From: Halococcus sediminicola | GTDB lineage: Archaea; Halobacteriota; Halobacteria; Halobacteriales; Halococcaceae | DNA: 64,000 nucleotides | Assembly: GCF_000755245.1 (NCBI RefSeq) | Contig: NZ_BBMP01000011.1 | Coordinates: 62,001-126,000, forward strand | Reading direction: 5' to 3' | Shown here: one piece after another, positions 49,294 to 58,002 of the stretch | Layout of the letters: every line of letters begins with the position of its first letter | Numbering within the stretch: position 1 is the stretch's first letter | Made by a program: the position numbers and the translations under genes | Notes under the pieces: model-generated | Seen by the model: the letters and a program-made list of their open reading frames with translations, nothing else | Told to the model about the DNA's origin: nothing | Databases searched by the model: none

Positions 49294-50408
49294 CAGCGAT
49301 CCCTCCCGGTGAGCCGCGCCCCGGCGTCGGTGAGCAGCCCCCAGATGCCGCGCGGTGCGAACACGACCACGGCGACGAAGACGAGTCCGAGGATGAGATG
49401 CCAGAACGGGCCGATGGTATCGAACCCGCTGACGATGACCTCGACGTAGAGATAGAGCGCCGCGCCGATCATCGGCCCGATGATCGAGCCGACACCCCCG
49501 AGGACGGTCATGATGACGACTTCGCCGCTGGTCGTCCAATAGAGCGATTCGAGCGGGACGTAGCCGCCGTGGATCGTGAACAGACTGCCCGCGACGCCCG
49601 CAAAGGCTCCCGAGAGCACGAAACTCATCAGTTTGTACCGTCGGACGTCGAGACCGACGAACTCCGCGCGCTGTTCGTTCTCGCGGATGGCGCGAAAGAC
49701 CAGTCCGTAGGGCGAGTTGAGGATGCGATAGAGCACCACCACACTGAGCACCGTCAAAAGCCCGATGAAGGCGTACATCCAGTTGCCGAGCAACAGTCCG
49801 CCAATGGAGGGCAGTTCGCTCCCGAGGTCGAACGTGCCGAACAGTTCGCCGATCTCGACGTCGGTGAAGCCGTTCTCGCCGCCGGTCAGCGTCGAGAGCG
49901 GCCCGAGCGCGACGTAGTAGATCATCTGAGCGAACGCGAGCGTGAGGATGGCGAAGTAGATGCCGCCGCGGCGCAGCGAGAGCACGCCGAACAGCCACGC
50001 CAGCACGACCGCCGCGACCGTCCCCACGAGCACCAACACGACTGGCGAGCCGACGACGTTCGCGCTGACCCAGCCGGCGGCGTAGGCCGCGACGCCCCAG
50101 AAGGCCGCGTGACCGAACGAGAGGAGTCCAGTGTAGCCCAACACGAGGTTGAACCCGATGGCGAAGATGCCCCAGATCAACATCAGCGACGCGAGTTCCT
50201 GATAGCCCTGCAGCGCCGGACTGATGACCGGTGCGCGCGCGAAGAGGTAGGGAAAGAGCACGACGCCGAGCACGGTGAGGACGAACACGGTCGTCTCGCG
50301 GTCGCGGACCGCCTGCCAGCGAGCGCGGAATCCCGTCTCTCCCTCGCCGACGCTCTCGTTCGCGGTGCCGCCGTCGGTGCCGGTCCGCCCGGTTGGTTCG
50401 TCGCTCAC
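49293..50408 (-). CDS. livM: Branched-chain amino-acid-type ABC transporter permease LivM
   Basis: A 371-residue permease with about ten helices. GTG 50408 gives MSDEPTGRTG. The family segments GYTGLLSFGHAAFWGVAAYA and VLGGVGSIIGPMIGAALYLY are present, as is the cytoplasmic loop RAIRENEQRAEFVGLDVRRY that contacts LivG. It overlaps livH by four bases. With LivH it forms the channel of the ABC importer. Confidence 0.92.
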   Translation of the reverse strand: MSDEPTGRTGTDGGTANESVGEGETGFRARWQAVRDRETTVFVLTVLGVVLFPYLFARAPVISPALQGYQELASLMLIWGIFAIGFNLVLGYTGLLSFGHAAFWGVAAYAAGWVSANVVGSPVVLVLVGTVAAVVLAWLFGVLSLRRGGIYFAILTLAFAQMIYYVALGPLSTLTGGENGFTDVEIGELFGTFDLGSELPSIGGLLLGNWMYAFIGLLTVLSVVVLYRILNSPYGLVFRAIRENEQRAEFVGLDVRRYKLMSFVLSGAFAGVAGSLFTIHGGYVPLESLYWTTSGEVVIMTVLGGVGSIIGPMIGAALYLYVEVIVSGFDTIGPFWHLILGLVFVAVVVFAPRGIWGLLTDAGARLTGRDR

Positions 50409-51376
50409 GAGACGTCCACCTCGCTGCCGAGCAGTCCCTGCGGGCGCACGAGCAGAATGACCGCGGCGATGGCGTAGATGCCGACCTGTGACCACTGCGA
50501 GAAGCCGTAGTTGATGCCGAGTGCGGGTATCACGAGGTTCCACTGGATGAGAAAGGCCTGTGTCATCCCGAGTGTCAGCCCACCGAGCACCGCTCCCCGA
50601 ATACTGCCGAGACCGCCGATGACGACGGTGAGGAACGCGGGAACCAGAATGTCGGTGCCGACGTTCGGGTTCACGGGATTGAGCGGACCGCCGACCACGC
50701 CGGCGATACCGGCGAGCGCCGCGCCGATGCCGAAGACGACGATGTACGGGCGTGTGATCTTCACGCCGAGCAGGCGCACCATCTCCGCGTCCTGCGTGCC
50801 CGCGCGCACGATGAGTCCGAAGTCGGTGAACTCGATGAGCGCGTAGACGACGAGCACCAGTATCGCGGTGATGGCGATGACCCACAGCCGCCACTGCGGG
50901 AAGTTTCCGACGACCGGCAGCGAGACGGGACCGGAGGCCCAGCCGGGCTGGTCGAACGGGAGGCTCTGGCCGCCGAAGAGCACGCGAAACAGCTCTTGAA
51001 TCGCGATGGCGATGCCGAAGGTAAGCAGTATCTGGTCGGTGTCGGCCCGGTCGTAGAAGGGCCGCGCGACGAAGCGCTCCATCAGGAGACCGATGGCGAA
51101 GACGAACAGCGGGACGACCACGAGTGCGACGAGAAAGCCGAGGTCCAATCCCACCTGCGAGAAGCCCCAGTCGGCGAGCTTCCCGTTCGTGAGCGAGATC
51201 TCCTGTGAGACCAACAGTCCCACGTAGAGCCCGACGAGATAGAGCGCGCCGTGGGCGAAGTTCACGAACTTGAGGGTGCCGAGGATGATCGATAGTCCGA
51301 CCGCCAGCAGGACGTAGATCGCGCCCTGCTGGAAGCCGTTGAGCAGAATGACTATCATATCGGAGAGCAGACTCAT
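50405..51376 (-). CDS. livH: Branched-chain amino-acid-type ABC transporter permease LivH
   Basis: A 323-residue permease with about eight helices and LivH family features: FVNFAHGALYLVGLYVGLLV, the loop FGLIVRAGTQDAEMVRLLGV and VIGGLGSIRGAVLGGLTLGM. It is the second gene of the operon, 112 bases after livK and four bases overlapping livM. Confidence 0.93.
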   Translation of the reverse strand: MSLLSDMIVILLNGFQQGAIYVLLAVGLSIILGTLKFVNFAHGALYLVGLYVGLLVSQEISLTNGKLADWGFSQVGLDLGFLVALVVVPLFVFAIGLLMERFVARPFYDRADTDQILLTFGIAIAIQELFRVLFGGQSLPFDQPGWASGPVSLPVVGNFPQWRLWVIAITAILVLVVYALIEFTDFGLIVRAGTQDAEMVRLLGVKITRPYIVVFGIGAALAGIAGVVGGPLNPVNPNVGTDILVPAFLTVVIGGLGSIRGAVLGGLTLGMTQAFLIQWNLVIPALGINYGFSQWSQVGIYAIAAVILLVRPQGLLGSEVDVS

Positions 51377-51488
51377 CGGCGAACCTCCCCTGGTTCGGTG
51401 CGGTGCGGTCGTGCTGTCGTTGGGGCGTATCGTCGCGGATTCATGAACGGTGATGACACGGATGATCGGCAGGTGACCCAGAGCGGAG

Positions 51489-52919
51489 TCACTCGTAATC
51501 GCCGAGTTCGCATTCGGCGGCCGGGCCGCCGTCGCAAGGGTAGCCGAGGTCCTTTCGCGAGGTGAGGTTCACGATCTCGATGAAGTTGCCCTCGGTCTGT
51601 TCGCTTTTGGGCAGGCCGCGGGCGACCGGCACCGCGCGCTGGGCCTGATGGTCGCATTTGCGCATCAACTCGGGCCCCATCCCGACGTTGTCGTACTCGT
51701 ACCCCTCTAACTGTTTGATGACTTCCGGCGGGTAGAACGTCCCCGCACGCTCGACAGCCGCCGCGTAGTTCAGCGTCTGTGCGTAGGCGAGCTGTGCCGG
51801 TCCCGACGGGATCCGGTCGTACTCGTTCTGGAAGGCTTTGGTGAACTGCTTGGTGGGTTTGTTGTCGATCTGTGAATCCCACGCGATGGTCCCGAAGATG
51901 CCCTCGATGGCCCCGCCCGCGGCCTGTGCCATCGGGCGGTTGTAGAGCGGGACGACGATCTCCATGTTCTGGTCGATGCCGGCGTCGACCGCCTGCGTAA
52001 GCGACGTCGAGCCGTCGAGCCCGTAGTGGTTGAGAAAGAGGACGTCCGCGTCCGAGTTCGCCGCTTCCGAGAGATACGAGGAGTAATCGGAGGTTCCGAG
52101 CGGGGTGGCCACGCTGTCGACCTGCGTCCAGCCGGCCTCCTCGAAGAACTTCTTCATCGAAGCCTGCTGGGTCTGGCCCCACGTGTAGTCGGCGTACAGC
52201 TGGTAGAACTTCTTGTTCTTGCCGTACTCCTCGGTGACGACCGGCGCGAGCGCCTGCCCGGTCATGTAGGCGTTGAACACCTCGCGGAAACTGTAGCGCA
52301 CGCAGTCCTTCCCCGTGGTGTCGTTCGAGTGGGTCAGACAGCACATGAACTGCACCTTGTTGTCCTGGGCGACGCCCTGCTGGGCGATCGCCACCGCACT
52401 CGACGAGCCACCCGAAAACATGATGACGCCGTCCCGGTTCACCATTCGCGAGGCCGACTGGGTGGCGGTGTCGGCGTCGGTCGCGGTGTCGCCCTTGACC
52501 GAATCGATCTGCATGCCGAGTACGCCGTCGCCCGAGAGGTCGTCGAACTGCGAGTCGACCCAACCGCCGCCGTTGTTCAGGTGTTTCTTCGCGAGGTTGT
52601 AGGCTCTGAGTTCGTCCTCGCCCTCCGCAGAGTACGGTCCCGAGGTGGGGACGTTGAACCCGAATATCGCCTTGTCGCCCTGAATCGGGAAGTTGCCGAG
52701 CGAGGGATAGTCCTTGCCACCGCCACCACCGCCGCCACCAGAACCGTTCCCGCCGCCGGAACCACCACCGCCGGAGCCGTTCCCACCGCCGCCACCGGAG
52801 CCGTTTCCGCCGCCACCGCCACCGAGGCAACCCGCCATCCCGGCGATGCCGGCGGCGCTTCCCGCGCCGGCCAGTTTCAGCACGTCACGGCGGCTCCGTC
52901 CCGTGTTATCTCGTTTCAC
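51489..52919 (-). CDS. livK: Tat-exported lipoprotein, LivK-type solute-binding protein
   Basis: A 476-residue substrate-binding protein. It starts MKRDNTGRSRRDVLKLAGAG with a twin arginine, followed by lipobox GMAGC and an unusually long Gly/Ser stalk (about residues 33-75), then a two-lobed periplasmic-binding fold (IFGFNVPTSGPYSAEGEDEL, DGVIMFSGGSSSAVAIA). It would hang from the membrane and deliver the solute to LivHM. GTG 52919 is the start; TTATTATGG (minus strand, about 52939-52947) is a TATA box 25 bases upstream. The binding site does not reveal the solute. Confidence 0.88.
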   Translation of the reverse strand: MKRDNTGRSRRDVLKLAGAGSAAGIAGMAGCLGGGGGGNGSGGGGGNGSGGGGSGGGNGSGGGGGGGGKDYPSLGNFPIQGDKAIFGFNVPTSGPYSAEGEDELRAYNLAKKHLNNGGGWVDSQFDDLSGDGVLGMQIDSVKGDTATDADTATQSASRMVNRDGVIMFSGGSSSAVAIAQQGVAQDNKVQFMCCLTHSNDTTGKDCVRYSFREVFNAYMTGQALAPVVTEEYGKNKKFYQLYADYTWGQTQQASMKKFFEEAGWTQVDSVATPLGTSDYSSYLSEAANSDADVLFLNHYGLDGSTSLTQAVDAGIDQNMEIVVPLYNRPMAQAAGGAIEGIFGTIAWDSQIDNKPTKQFTKAFQNEYDRIPSGPAQLAYAQTLNYAAAVERAGTFYPPEVIKQLEGYEYDNVGMGPELMRKCDHQAQRAVPVARGLPKSEQTEGNFIEIVNLTSRKDLGYPCDGGPAAECELGDYE

Positions 52920-53144
52920 GGTCTCACGTTGCAGAACGCCATAATAAGTCTTGCGCTCGCTCCCTAGTCATCACCTTATTCTTTATAGATTCCGGGCTTT
53001 TTCATGCCAAATAAGAATGCGAGAAACGAACATGGAGTTTCACTCGCTTCCGGGTCACCGGAACGATCGACGCTTGCCGCCGTCGTCCTTCGATCACGTC
53101 CACGACGGCGGCCACCGTCCGAGGCGCGGGAAAGTCGAACGGTC

Positions 53145-55121
53145 TCAGTCGGCCCGTAGTTGGTCGCGGATCTCCTCGGGCACGCTCGGGTCGGCGAGCG
53201 TGCTCGTGTTGCCCAACTCGTCGTCGTTGGAGATGTCTTCGAGCAGGCGGCGCATGATCTTGCCAGAGCGCGTCTTCGGGAGGTCGTCGACGAACAGCAC
53301 GTTCGCGGGACGGGCGAACTTGCCGATGCCGTCCTCGACGGCTCCGACGATGCGCTCGCGCACCGCCTCGCTCTCCTCGACGCCCTCCCTGACGGTGACG
53401 TAGACGTCGGGCACCTCGCCCTTCTCGGCGTCGTCGCGTGCGGCGACCGCCGCCTCGGCGACGTCGTCGACCTCCGCGACCGCGCTTTCGAGTTCCATCG
53501 TTCCGAGGCGGTGGCCGGCGACGTTCATCACGTCGTCGAGCCGACCGAGGATGCGGTAGTAGCCGTCGGTTCCCTTCACGGCGGCGTCGCCCGCCTCGTA
53601 GACCCAGTCCTCCGAGTCGTCCGAATCGGTGTCCGAAAAGCGCTCCCAGTACTCGGCGATGAATCGCTCGTCGTTGCCGTACACGGTTTGCAGCATGCCG
53701 GGCCACGGCCGCGTGATGGCGAGGTTGCCCGCCTCGCCGGCTTCGGCTCCGATCTCGTTACCCTCGTCGTCGAGGATAGCCGGCTCGATACCGGGCGCGG
53801 GACGGCCGGCGCTGCCGGGTTTCATGTCCTGGATCGCCGGCAGGTTGGTGATGAGGTGGCCGCCGTTCTCGGTCTGCCACCACGTGTCGACGATAGCGGC
53901 GTCCTCGCCACCGATGTGTTTGTAGTACCAGAGCCACGCCTCGGGCTGGATCGGCTCTCCCACCGTGGTCATGTGCCGGAAGTCGAAGTCGTAGCCCTCC
54001 AACTCCTCTTCGCCCCACTTCATGAACTGTCGGACTGCCGTCGGCGAGGTGTGGAAGATGTCGACGTCGTACTTCTCGGCGATATCCCACGTCCGGCCCT
54101 TGTGCGGGTAGTCGGGCGTCCCCTCGTACATGACAGTGGTAGTACCGAGCGCGAGCGGGCCGTAGACGATGTAGCTGTGGCCGGTGATCCAGCCGATGTC
54201 GGCCATACACCAGTAAGTGTCCTCGGGCTTGATGTCCTCGACGTACTTCGAAGTGCCCGTCGCGTAGGCGAGATAGCCGCCCGTCCGGTGCTGACAGCCT
54301 TTCGGCTCGCCGGTCGTCCCCGAGGTGTACATCAAGAAGAGGGGGTCTTCGGCGTCGCGGCTCACCGGTTCGACCGTCTCCCCGTGATGGTCGTCGAGGA
54401 GGTCCGCAACCATCGTGTAGTCGTCGCTGACGTCCACTTGCGGCTCGTCGTGGCGCGTCCACGCGAGCACCTCGGGGTCGCCGTCGACGGCCGCCATCGC
54501 CTCGTCGGCCTTCTCGATGTGGTCGAGGAAATCGCCCCGGCGGTAGTAGCCGTCGATGGTGACGACGTGGTCCGAATCGGCGCTGTCGACGCGGTTTGCG
54601 AGCGCGCTCGCCGAAAAACCCGCAAAGACGACGCTGTGGGGTGCGCCGATGCGCGCGCACGCGAGCATCGTGATGGGTAGTGCCGGCACCATCGGCAGGT
54701 GAATCGTCACCACGTCGTCCTCTTCGACACCCATCGAGCGCAGCGCGGCGGCCATCGCGTTGACCTCCCGATAGAGGTCCTGATAGCTGACGTTGCGCTG
54801 CTCGCCGTCCTCGCCCTCCCACAACAGTGCGGTCTGGTTCTTGCGCTCGTCGAGGTGACGGTCGATGCAGTTGTGGCTGGCGTTCAGTTTGCCGCCGACG
54901 AACCACTCGTAGAAGGGTGGGTTCGAGTCGTCGAGCACTTCGTCCCACTGCTCGTCCCAGTCGAGCATTTCGGCGTACTCTTCGAACCCCTCGGGGAACT
55001 CGTCGAAACGGTCGTAGACCGCCGGGTCGGCCATGTTCGCCTGCTCGACGAACTCCTCGGGTGGACTGAAATACTCCTGTTCGGCCAGCCGTGACTCGAT
55101 AGTGATGTCTTCGTCTACCAT
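53145..55121 (-). CDS. acs: Acetyl-CoA synthetase
   Basis: A 658-residue AMP-forming acyl-CoA synthetase. Landmarks are YTSGTTGEPKGCQHRTGG (phosphate loop), VDTWWQTENGG (the Trp-rich motif that fits acetate in true Acs), YRILGRLDDVMNVAGHRLG and KTRSGKIMRR (C-terminal catalytic Lys, open to acetylation control). It makes acetyl-CoA from acetate, CoA and ATP. ATG 55121 is the start that gives the usual length. Propionate is a possible second substrate, given mutA next to it. It lies between the liv operon and mutA, all on one strand. Confidence 0.94.
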   Translation of the reverse strand: MVDEDITIESRLAEQEYFSPPEEFVEQANMADPAVYDRFDEFPEGFEEYAEMLDWDEQWDEVLDDSNPPFYEWFVGGKLNASHNCIDRHLDERKNQTALLWEGEDGEQRNVSYQDLYREVNAMAAALRSMGVEEDDVVTIHLPMVPALPITMLACARIGAPHSVVFAGFSASALANRVDSADSDHVVTIDGYYRRGDFLDHIEKADEAMAAVDGDPEVLAWTRHDEPQVDVSDDYTMVADLLDDHHGETVEPVSRDAEDPLFLMYTSGTTGEPKGCQHRTGGYLAYATGTSKYVEDIKPEDTYWCMADIGWITGHSYIVYGPLALGTTTVMYEGTPDYPHKGRTWDIAEKYDVDIFHTSPTAVRQFMKWGEEELEGYDFDFRHMTTVGEPIQPEAWLWYYKHIGGEDAAIVDTWWQTENGGHLITNLPAIQDMKPGSAGRPAPGIEPAILDDEGNEIGAEAGEAGNLAITRPWPGMLQTVYGNDERFIAEYWERFSDTDSDDSEDWVYEAGDAAVKGTDGYYRILGRLDDVMNVAGHRLGTMELESAVAEVDDVAEAAVAARDDAEKGEVPDVYVTVREGVEESEAVRERIVGAVEDGIGKFARPANVLFVDDLPKTRSGKIMRRLLEDISNDDELGNTSTLADPSVPEEIRDQLRAD

Positions 55122-55284
55122 TGTCGTTCGGCGTGCACTTCGGTGGAACGCCACATAGTAGTAACGGTGAGAAACCTCCGTCCGGTTTATCCAACCGACC
55201 GACGGCTCGCTACCGATCGATGTCAAGTGTGCCGAGAATCTCCGCTCGACCGCTCGGCGACCGATTGCAGCCGTGTGGGACGAA

Positions 55285-56985
55285 TCAGGCCACGCCGACG
55301 GTCTCGCGGTAGGAGCCGTGGCGGCGCTCGAACAGTTCCATGATCTCGCCCATCGTCGTCCCGACCTTGACCGCATCGACGATGGCCGGCATGGCGTTGT
55401 CGCCGCTCTCGACGGCGCTCCCCAGTTCGTCGAGCGCGTCCTCGACGGCCGCGTCGTCGCGTTCGTCCTTCACCTCGGCGAGGCGCTCGCGCTGGCGATT
55501 CTGGACTTCGTCGTCGACGTGGAGCATCTCCGGTTTGGTGTCCTCGTCGGACTCGTACTTGTTGACCCCCACAACTGTTTCCTCGCCCGTCTCGACGCGC
55601 TCTTGGTACTCGAAGGAGGCGTCCTGGATCTCGCGGTGGAAGTAGCCCTGCTCGATACCGGCCAGAACGCCGTCCCGAACCGAACCGTCGCCCATCTCGC
55701 GGATCTCCTCGATGTACGCCATCGCCTTCTCCTCGGTTTCGTCGGTGAGGCTCTCGACGGCGAAACTCCCGCCGAGGGGGTCGACGATGTCGGCCGCACC
55801 CGACTCCTCGGCGATGATCTGCTGGGTTCTGAGTGCGACTCGCACGGCCTTCTCGGAGGGGAGCGCGAGCGCCTCGTCGTAGCTGTTGGTGTGGAGGCTC
55901 TGTGTGCCCCCGAGGACGCCGGCGAGCGCCTGGACCGTCACGCGCGCGACGTTGTTCAGGGGCTGTTGGGCGGTGAGGCTCTGGCCGGCGGTCTGGGTGT
56001 GGAACTTCAACTGCTTCGAGCGCTCGTCATCGGCGTCGTACCACTCGTCCATCACGGTCGCATAGATGCGCCGCGCGGCTCGGAACTTGGCGACCTCTTC
56101 GAACAGCGAGTTGTGCGAGTTGAAGAAGAAGGAGAGTTGGGGCGCGAATGCGTCGATATCGAGTCCCCGATCGAGCGCGTCCTCAACGTAGGCGAACCCG
56201 TCGGCGAGCGTGAAGGCGAGTTCCTGAATCGCCGTCGAACCGGCTTCACGGATGTGATAGCCAGAGATCGAGACGGGCTTGATGTTCGGCGTCTCCCCGA
56301 CGGCGAACTCGATGGTGTCGGTCACGAGTTTCAGGGACGGGTCGGGCGGGATGACCCACTCCTTCTGGGCGATGAACTCCTTCAGCATATCGTTCTGCAT
56401 GGTTCCCCGGAGCTTCTCGCGGGAGACTCCCCGCTGGTCGGCGAGCGCGACGTACATCGCGAATATCACGGGCGCGCTCGGGTTGATGGTGAACGAGGTC
56501 GAGACGTCCTCCAGATCGATGCCGTCGAACAGTATCTCCATGTCCCGGAGGGTATCGACCGCGACGCCCTCCTTGCCGACTTCGCCGTCGGCCATCGCGT
56601 CGTCCGAATCGATGCCCATCAGCGTCGGCATGTCGAACGCCGTCGACAATCCTGTCTGTCCCTCGTCGACGAGGTAGTGAAAGCGCTCGTTGGTCTCCTC
56701 CGCAGTACCAAAACCGGCGAACTGGCGCATCGTCCACGTCCGCCCGCGGTACATCGTCGGATAGACACCTCTGGTATAGGGTTCCTCGCCGGGGAGTCCC
56801 AGATCCTCGTCGTAGTCGACGTCGGCCACGTCGTCGGGCGTATATACCCTATCGACTTCGAGGTTCGAGACCGTGGCGAAGCGGTCCTGTCGTTCGCCGT
56901 GACGGTCGAGCACAGGGTCGAGGGTCTCGTCGGCCCAGCGCTCCTTGTCTTCCCGAATGGCTTCGAGGTCCTCGTCGTCGTACAT
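55285..56985 (-). CDS. mutA: Methylmalonyl-CoA mutase, large (catalytic) subunit
   Basis: A 566-residue protein equal to the N-terminal catalytic barrel of methylmalonyl-CoA mutase, which interconverts methylmalonyl-CoA and succinyl-CoA. Motifs are GYPTMYRGRTWTMRQFAGFG-like VYPTMYRGRTWTMRQFAG, GLSTAFDMPTLMGIDSD, SISGYHIREAGSTAIQELAF and GGTQSLHTNSYDEAL. The B12-binding domain (DxHxxG) is absent, as in archaea where it is a separate small subunit, here not nearby. ATG 56985 (MYDDEDLEAIREDKERW) is preferred to TTG 57012 because it matches the usual family start. Confidence 0.92.
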   Translation of the reverse strand: MYDDEDLEAIREDKERWADETLDPVLDRHGERQDRFATVSNLEVDRVYTPDDVADVDYDEDLGLPGEEPYTRGVYPTMYRGRTWTMRQFAGFGTAEETNERFHYLVDEGQTGLSTAFDMPTLMGIDSDDAMADGEVGKEGVAVDTLRDMEILFDGIDLEDVSTSFTINPSAPVIFAMYVALADQRGVSREKLRGTMQNDMLKEFIAQKEWVIPPDPSLKLVTDTIEFAVGETPNIKPVSISGYHIREAGSTAIQELAFTLADGFAYVEDALDRGLDIDAFAPQLSFFFNSHNSLFEEVAKFRAARRIYATVMDEWYDADDERSKQLKFHTQTAGQSLTAQQPLNNVARVTVQALAGVLGGTQSLHTNSYDEALALPSEKAVRVALRTQQIIAEESGAADIVDPLGGSFAVESLTDETEEKAMAYIEEIREMGDGSVRDGVLAGIEQGYFHREIQDASFEYQERVETGEETVVGVNKYESDEDTKPEMLHVDDEVQNRQRERLAEVKDERDDAAVEDALDELGSAVESGDNAMPAIVDAVKVGTTMGEIMELFERRHGSYRETVGVA

Positions 56986-57063
56986 GCGCACAGCGTTTGC
57001 GGGGGTCGTCAATGAAGGTTCCGGGCCGGGGGTGACTCGACGGCCATCGAGCGGTCGACGGCT

Positions 57064-57867
57064 TCACTCGTGGTTTTGCAGGCGCTCGACGCTTTCGATG
57101 AGCGGATGGTGGGCGTAGTCGACCACCGTGATGTCGTCGATGGTCGAGAGCCCCTCGTTGCGGGCGGTCTCGGCCATGCCGAGTTCGACCTGCTCGTCGA
57201 CCACGATGACGTAGGCGTCCATCTCGTCGATGCCCGACTGGGCGGCGGCCTTGACTCTGTGATGACCGTCGGCGAGCAGCAGTTTTTCGCCCCCGTTGTC
57301 GATCACCACGAGGGGTTCGGTCAGTCCGTGTTCGAGTTCGTAGCTCCGGCCGTCGAGTTCGTCGCCGTAGACCTTCGACTGGGTGGGCGTCAGGTCGTCG
57401 AGCGAGACGCGCCGTCGCTCCTCGCGCGTCGCGACGCCGTGGATGTTCTCGAGCGTGCGCGAGAGTTTCCCGACTTTTTCCGGCGTGGCGCGCTCGATCT
57501 GGCTGCGCACGACGTCGGTGTTGGCGATGATGCCGATGAGGTTGCCGGCGTCGTCGACCACGGGGAGTTTCTGGATGCCCGAGCGCAGGATGACGCGCGC
57601 GGCGTCCGAGAGCGCCATCTCCGGGTGCGCGACCACGAGGTCGTCGGACATCACGGTGAAGACGAGCGCGTCGGCGTCGGCGAGCAGGAGGTCGCGGGCG
57701 CTGACGAACCCGATGCAGTTCCGGCCGTCACAGACCGGCAGGCCGCTGTGTGCTTCGCTCTCGGCGATACGGCGTGCGACCGCCGCGACCGTGTCGTCGG
57801 GCGAGACGGTGGCGACCTCGCGGGTCATGTAGTCTTCGACCCGTGGCTTCTCGCTTCCTTCGGCCAT
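57064..57867 (-). CDS. CBS pair fused to a ParB/Srx-like domain
   Basis: A 267-residue protein. Residues 10-125 form a CBS pair (VEDYMTREVATVSPDDTVAA, VMSDDLVVAHPEMALSDAAR, GIQKLPVVDDAGNLIGIIAN). Residues of about 150-240 match the ParB/Srx superfamily, with DDLTPTQSKVYGDELDGRSY and LLLADGHHRVKAAAQSG. Some stand-alone archaeal ParB-like proteins (SerK) are free-serine kinases, while others bind or cut DNA. The CBS pair would add control by adenine nucleotides. ATG 57867 is supported by a TATA-like GCTTTTG about 25 bases upstream. Function open. Confidence 0.82.
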   Translation of the reverse strand: MAEGSEKPRVEDYMTREVATVSPDDTVAAVARRIAESEAHSGLPVCDGRNCIGFVSARDLLLADADALVFTVMSDDLVVAHPEMALSDAARVILRSGIQKLPVVDDAGNLIGIIANTDVVRSQIERATPEKVGKLSRTLENIHGVATREERRRVSLDDLTPTQSKVYGDELDGRSYELEHGLTEPLVVIDNGGEKLLLADGHHRVKAAAQSGIDEMDAYVIVVDEQVELGMAETARNEGLSTIDDITVVDYAHHPLIESVERLQNHE

Positions 57868-58002
57868 TGGTGAGCACTCGCCGTCGGTGGACAAAAGCCT
57901 CCCGCTCGGATGCCGGTTGGAAGCGCGCCCGTTCGTCGACGAAATCGCCCGACAGCGAAGCGATCGTGGGTCGTTCGTCACGCATCGTCCACAGCCGACG
58001 TA

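Noticed and set aside
52700-52830. Tandem-repeat element inside livK
   Set aside because: The repeated GCC/ACC triplets encode a Gly/Ser lipoprotein stalk in frame, which is normal for haloarchaeal lipoproteins.
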